Positions 61,667-64,000 of a DNA stretch of 64,000 bases are shown here, piece by piece; within the stretch, counting starts at the first letter, position 1, and every line of letters starts with the position of its first letter. A program made the position numbers and the translations under genes. Origin of the DNA: Bradyrhizobium commune (lineage in GTDB: Bacteria > Pseudomonadota > Alphaproteobacteria > Rhizobiales > Xanthobacteraceae); the NCBI RefSeq assembly GCF_015624505.1, contig NZ_CP061379.1, positions 7,191,001 through 7,255,000 of the forward strand, written 5' to 3'. The notes beneath the pieces were generated by a model. That model did not search any database. It was not told the DNA's origin and saw nothing but the letters and a program-made list of their open reading frames with translations.

Positions 61667-63081
61667 CCGGCAACTCCCTGTTTTGCGGCGCGGCTGACCG
61701 ACAGCACGAACCGCTCGACCTCGGCCTGATCGTTCTTCATCACCTTCATGTGTTCGGATTTGGTCATCAGACCGTCGAGCCAGGCCGGCAGTTGCGGCCG
61801 CTGGCCGCAGGCGGCCTCGACGGCATCCGGGAATTTCGCCGGATGCGCGGTCGAAAGCACGATATTGGGCACGGTGGTGTCGGTGGTATCGCGATCAGCG
61901 ACGGCGAGCGCCACCGCGGTATGAGGATCGACCAGCTCGCCGGCCTCGCGCCAGGCGGCCCGGATCGCAGCCGCGGTCTCGGTCTCATCCGCGCGCCCGG
62001 CATCGAATTCCTCGCGGATGGCGGCGAGCGTCGCATCCGGCAGCACGAAGCGCCCGGACTGTTTCAGCTGCTCCATCAGCCGGCGCACGCCGGCCGCATC
62101 GCGCCGGCCGGCCTCGAACAGCAGCCGCTCGAAATTCGAGGAGATCTGGATGTCCATCGAGGGCGACGCGGTGGCGTGCACCTCGCGCACCTCGTAGATG
62201 CCGGTCTTGAGCGTGCGCGCCAGGATGTCGTTGACGTTGGCGGCGATGCGCAGGGTGCGCACCGGCAGCCCCATGCGCTTGGCGACATAGCCGGCAAAAA
62301 TGTCGCCGAAATTTCCGGTCGGCACGATGAAGTCCACCGCACGCGCCGGCGCACCGGCGGCGACAGCTGAGGTGAAGTAGTAGACCACCTGCGCAACGAT
62401 GCGCGCCCAATTGATGGAATTGACGCCGGACAGCGAGGTTGCATCGCGGAAGCGGTGGTTGTTGAACATCCCCTTCACCAGCGCCTGGCAATCGTCGAAA
62501 TTGCCTTCAATCGCCAGCGCGTGGACGTTGGCGGCGCCCGTCGTCGTCATCATCCGCTGCTGCACCTCGGAGATGCGCTTGTGCGGAAACAGCACGACGA
62601 GGTCGACATTCTCAAGCCCGGCAAAGGCCTCGACCGCGGCGCCGCCCGTGTCGCCGGAGGTCGCGACCACGATGGTGGTGCGCTGGTCACGCTTGGCCAG
62701 CACATGGTCCATCAGCCGCGAGATCAGCTGCATCGCCACGTCCTTGAAGGCGAGCGTCGGACCGTGAAACAGCTCAAGCACGAACTGATGCGGCGACATC
62801 TGGCGCAGCGGCACCACCGCCGGATGACGGAAGGTGGCATAAGCCTCGTTCGCCATGCGGCCGAGCTCGGCGTCGGAAATCTCGCTGCCGGCGAAAGGAC
62901 GGATCACGTCGACCGCGACCTCCCAATAGGGGCGGCCGAAGAAGCCGGCGATCGTCTCAGCCGACAGAAGCGGCCAGGTCGCCGGCACGTAGAGACCGCC
63001 GTCGCGGGCAAGCCCGGTCAGCATCACGTCGCAGAAGCCAAGCTCGGGGGCCTCGCCCCGGGTCGAGATATAACGAGTCAA
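61663..63081 (-). CDS. thrC: Threonine synthase
   Basis: This 472-residue PLP enzyme makes threonine from O-phosphohomoserine. It contains DVMLTGLARDGGLYVPATWP, the PLP lysine Lys113 in GPTLAFKDVAMQL, TSGDTGGAAVEAF, GVNSINWARI and VPTGNFGDIFAGYVAKRMGLP. Two initiation options exist: TTG at 63079-63081, with GGAGGG 5 bases upstream, giving MTRYISTRGE, or TTG four codons earlier. The first is preferred. It is followed by coupled M16 and GNAT genes. Confidence 0.95.
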   Translation of the reverse strand: MTRYISTRGEAPELGFCDVMLTGLARDGGLYVPATWPLLSAETIAGFFGRPYWEVAVDVIRPFAGSEISDAELGRMANEAYATFRHPAVVPLRQMSPHQFVLELFHGPTLAFKDVAMQLISRLMDHVLAKRDQRTTIVVATSGDTGGAAVEAFAGLENVDLVVLFPHKRISEVQQRMMTTTGAANVHALAIEGNFDDCQALVKGMFNNHRFRDATSLSGVNSINWARIVAQVVYYFTSAVAAGAPARAVDFIVPTGNFGDIFAGYVAKRMGLPVRTLRIAANVNDILARTLKTGIYEVREVHATASPSMDIQISSNFERLLFEAGRRDAAGVRRLMEQLKQSGRFVLPDATLAAIREEFDAGRADETETAAAIRAAWREAGELVDPHTAVALAVADRDTTDTTVPNIVLSTAHPAKFPDAVEAACGQRPQLPAWLDGLMTKSEHMKVMKNDQAEVERFVLSVSRAAKQGVAG

Positions 63082-63430
63082 ACTACCCTCCAAAGGCCCG
63101 CCCGGCCTGAGTCCGAGCCTTAAGCCTTTGATTTTACGATGTTCCTAGGTCGCCGCCAGAGGCGCTTCCGGCACCATAGAGGGTTTTACCGCATCGGGAA
63201 ACCGCTTCCGACCCGACGAAAAAGGGCTGCGGCGAAGCCGCAGCCCTTCTCTTGGAAGGTCTGTCGTTGATGTGTGCAGACCGGTTTGCTTCGTTCGGGA
63301 CGCCACCCGCTGAACTGTTCGTCCAAGCTTTCGTCGCCTGTCACGGAATCGTCAAGGCCAAAACCGCGCGCGCCGACCTTTGTTCCTGTTTTTCCCGATA
63401 CGCATCAGGCGGTGCGATCCCTGACGGATG
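63082..63430. other. Region between the response-regulator stop and the thrC start
   Basis: This 349-base gap upstream of thrC on the minus strand holds a minus-strand terminator of the response-regulator gene (63221-63252), a hairpin-prone stretch (63130-63215) and the thrC promoter. Plus-strand ORFs here have no family similarity. Confidence 0.5.
63221..63252 (-). terminator. Rho-independent terminator of the response-regulator gene
   Basis: Read on the minus strand, AAGGGCTGCGGC and GCCGCAGCCCTT form a perfect 12-bp stem with a 3-base loop, followed by TTTTTCG. It lies about 180 bases after the regulator stop codon. Confidence 0.8.
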
Positions 63431-64000
63431 TCAGTTCATCCCGATTTCCACCGCGATCCGGATCAGGTCGGAATGGTTCTTGGCCCCTAATTTCTGCTTG
63501 AGCAGGGATGTCGTGTTGGCGACGGTCTTGTAGGAAATGCCGAGCGCCTCGGCGACCTCGACGATCTTGTTGCCGCGCCCGAGCAGGCGGAGAATCTCGA
63601 GCTCGCGCGGCGTCATCTGCGAGGCCGGATTGGCCTTGATCGCGGCGCCGGAGAACGTGACGGCTTCCGCGAGCTGCGGCGAGATGAAATTGTCGCCGGC
63701 AGCGACCTTGCGTACCGCCTTCACGAGTATCTTGGGATCGTCGCCCTTCGAGACATAGCCTTGCGCGCCCATCTCCACGGCCCTGACGACAAGAGCCGGA
63801 TCATCATTGGTGCTGAACATGATGATCTTCGCGTCCGGGTCGTCCTTGCGGATCCGCCGCATCAACTCGAACCCGGAAACGTCTGGCAATGTGATGTCGA
63901 TGACGGTGACGTCGGGGCGCTTGCTGACGAAAGCGCGATGACCGGATTTGGCGTCGCTGGCTTCGTCGATCCGAATCGAATTGTCGGAGGCAAACAATGA
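63431..64000 (-). CDS. LuxR-type response regulator, 5' end beyond the window
   Basis: This 189-codon fragment is the C-terminal part of a NarL/FixJ-type regulator; its N-terminal acidic pocket lies beyond position 64000, as the reading continues in frame to the window edge. Visible parts are the phospho-acceptor in VTVIDITLPDVSGFELM, the switch residues IIMFSTNDD and YVSKGDDPK, and a LuxR-type HTH (MTPRELEILRLLGRGNKIVEVAEALGISYKTVANT). A terminator follows. Its cognate kinase is not in the window. Confidence 0.88.
   Translation of the reverse strand, partial: SLFASDNSIRIDEASDAKSGHRAFVSKRPDVTVIDITLPDVSGFELMRRIRKDDPDAKIIMFSTNDDPALVVRAVEMGAQGYVSKGDDPKILVKAVRKVAAGDNFISPQLAEAVTFSGAAIKANPASQMTPRELEILRLLGRGNKIVEVAEALGISYKTVANTTSLLKQKLGAKNHSDLIRIAVEIGMN

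Overview
The window looks like chromosomal DNA of a Bradyrhizobium-type alphaproteobacterium. The evidence is high-GC coding sequence with strong third-position G/C bias, a 5-aminolevulinate synthase (hemA) preceded by a FixK/FNR-type site, a split F0 ATP synthase operon with both b' and b subunits, a BA14K-like protein, a methanethiol methyltransferase (mddA) candidate, and many dispersed palindromic intergenic elements of the kind common in that genus. Species assignment is inference. No phage, IS element, CRISPR array, tRNA or rRNA was seen.

Layout. 1-3.3 kb: the N-terminus of a large FecR-domain (probably adhesin-type) protein on the minus strand, divergent from a LapG-like cysteine peptidase, then a protein with two LprI-like modules. 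3.3-10.2 kb: a minus-strand branched-chain-amino-acid-type ABC importer (livH-livM-livG-livF) with an acyl-CoA ligase and its binding protein. 10.5-12.7 kb: a TauD-type dioxygenase overlapping an MFS transporter gene that carries a frameshift. 12.8-15.1 kb: an ABC exporter pair. 15.1-15.8 kb: a VapBC-type toxin-antitoxin pair with a palindromic operator candidate. 15.9-22.6 kb: miscellaneous metabolism (MBL-fold protein, amidohydrolase, cupin, M29 aminopeptidase, fumarase-superfamily lyase). 22.8-28.9 kb: a BA14K protein and two paralogous winged-helix/TolB-like/TPR regulators flanking a mddA-GFA gene pair. 29.1-36.6 kb: DUF2147 and DUF3313 proteins, then a TetR regulator divergent from a complete dipeptide-type ABC importer with a fused double ATPase. 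36.6-41.3 kb: two paralogous small secreted proteins, two tiny ORFs, an AEC permease, a MerR regulator with a 19-bp-spacer promoter driving an Old Yellow Enzyme, and a small HTH protein. 41.5-47.9 kb: an outer-membrane beta-barrel, a chemotaxis receptor, an MBL hydrolase, aroQ and hemA. 48-54.6 kb: an SSS-domain hybrid histidine kinase converging on a NarL-type response regulator, separated by a 14-bp tandem repeat, then an MHS-type transporter. 54.6-64 kb: YjbQ, a coiled-coil protein, atpI-atpB-atpE-atpF'-atpF, a secreted hypothetical, a GNAT acetyltransferase, an M16 protease, thrC and a 3'-portion of a LuxR-type response regulator cut by the window end.

Most of the window is ordinary housekeeping or transport. 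The parts most worth a second look are the adhesin/LapG-like divergent pair with a repeated upstream motif, the duplicated TolB/TPR regulator flanking mddA with a 21-bp direct repeat in front of the second copy, the paralogous small secreted proteins with a nearly invariant C-terminus, the tandem repeat between kinase and regulator, the MerR promoter, and the single-base frameshift in the MFS gene.
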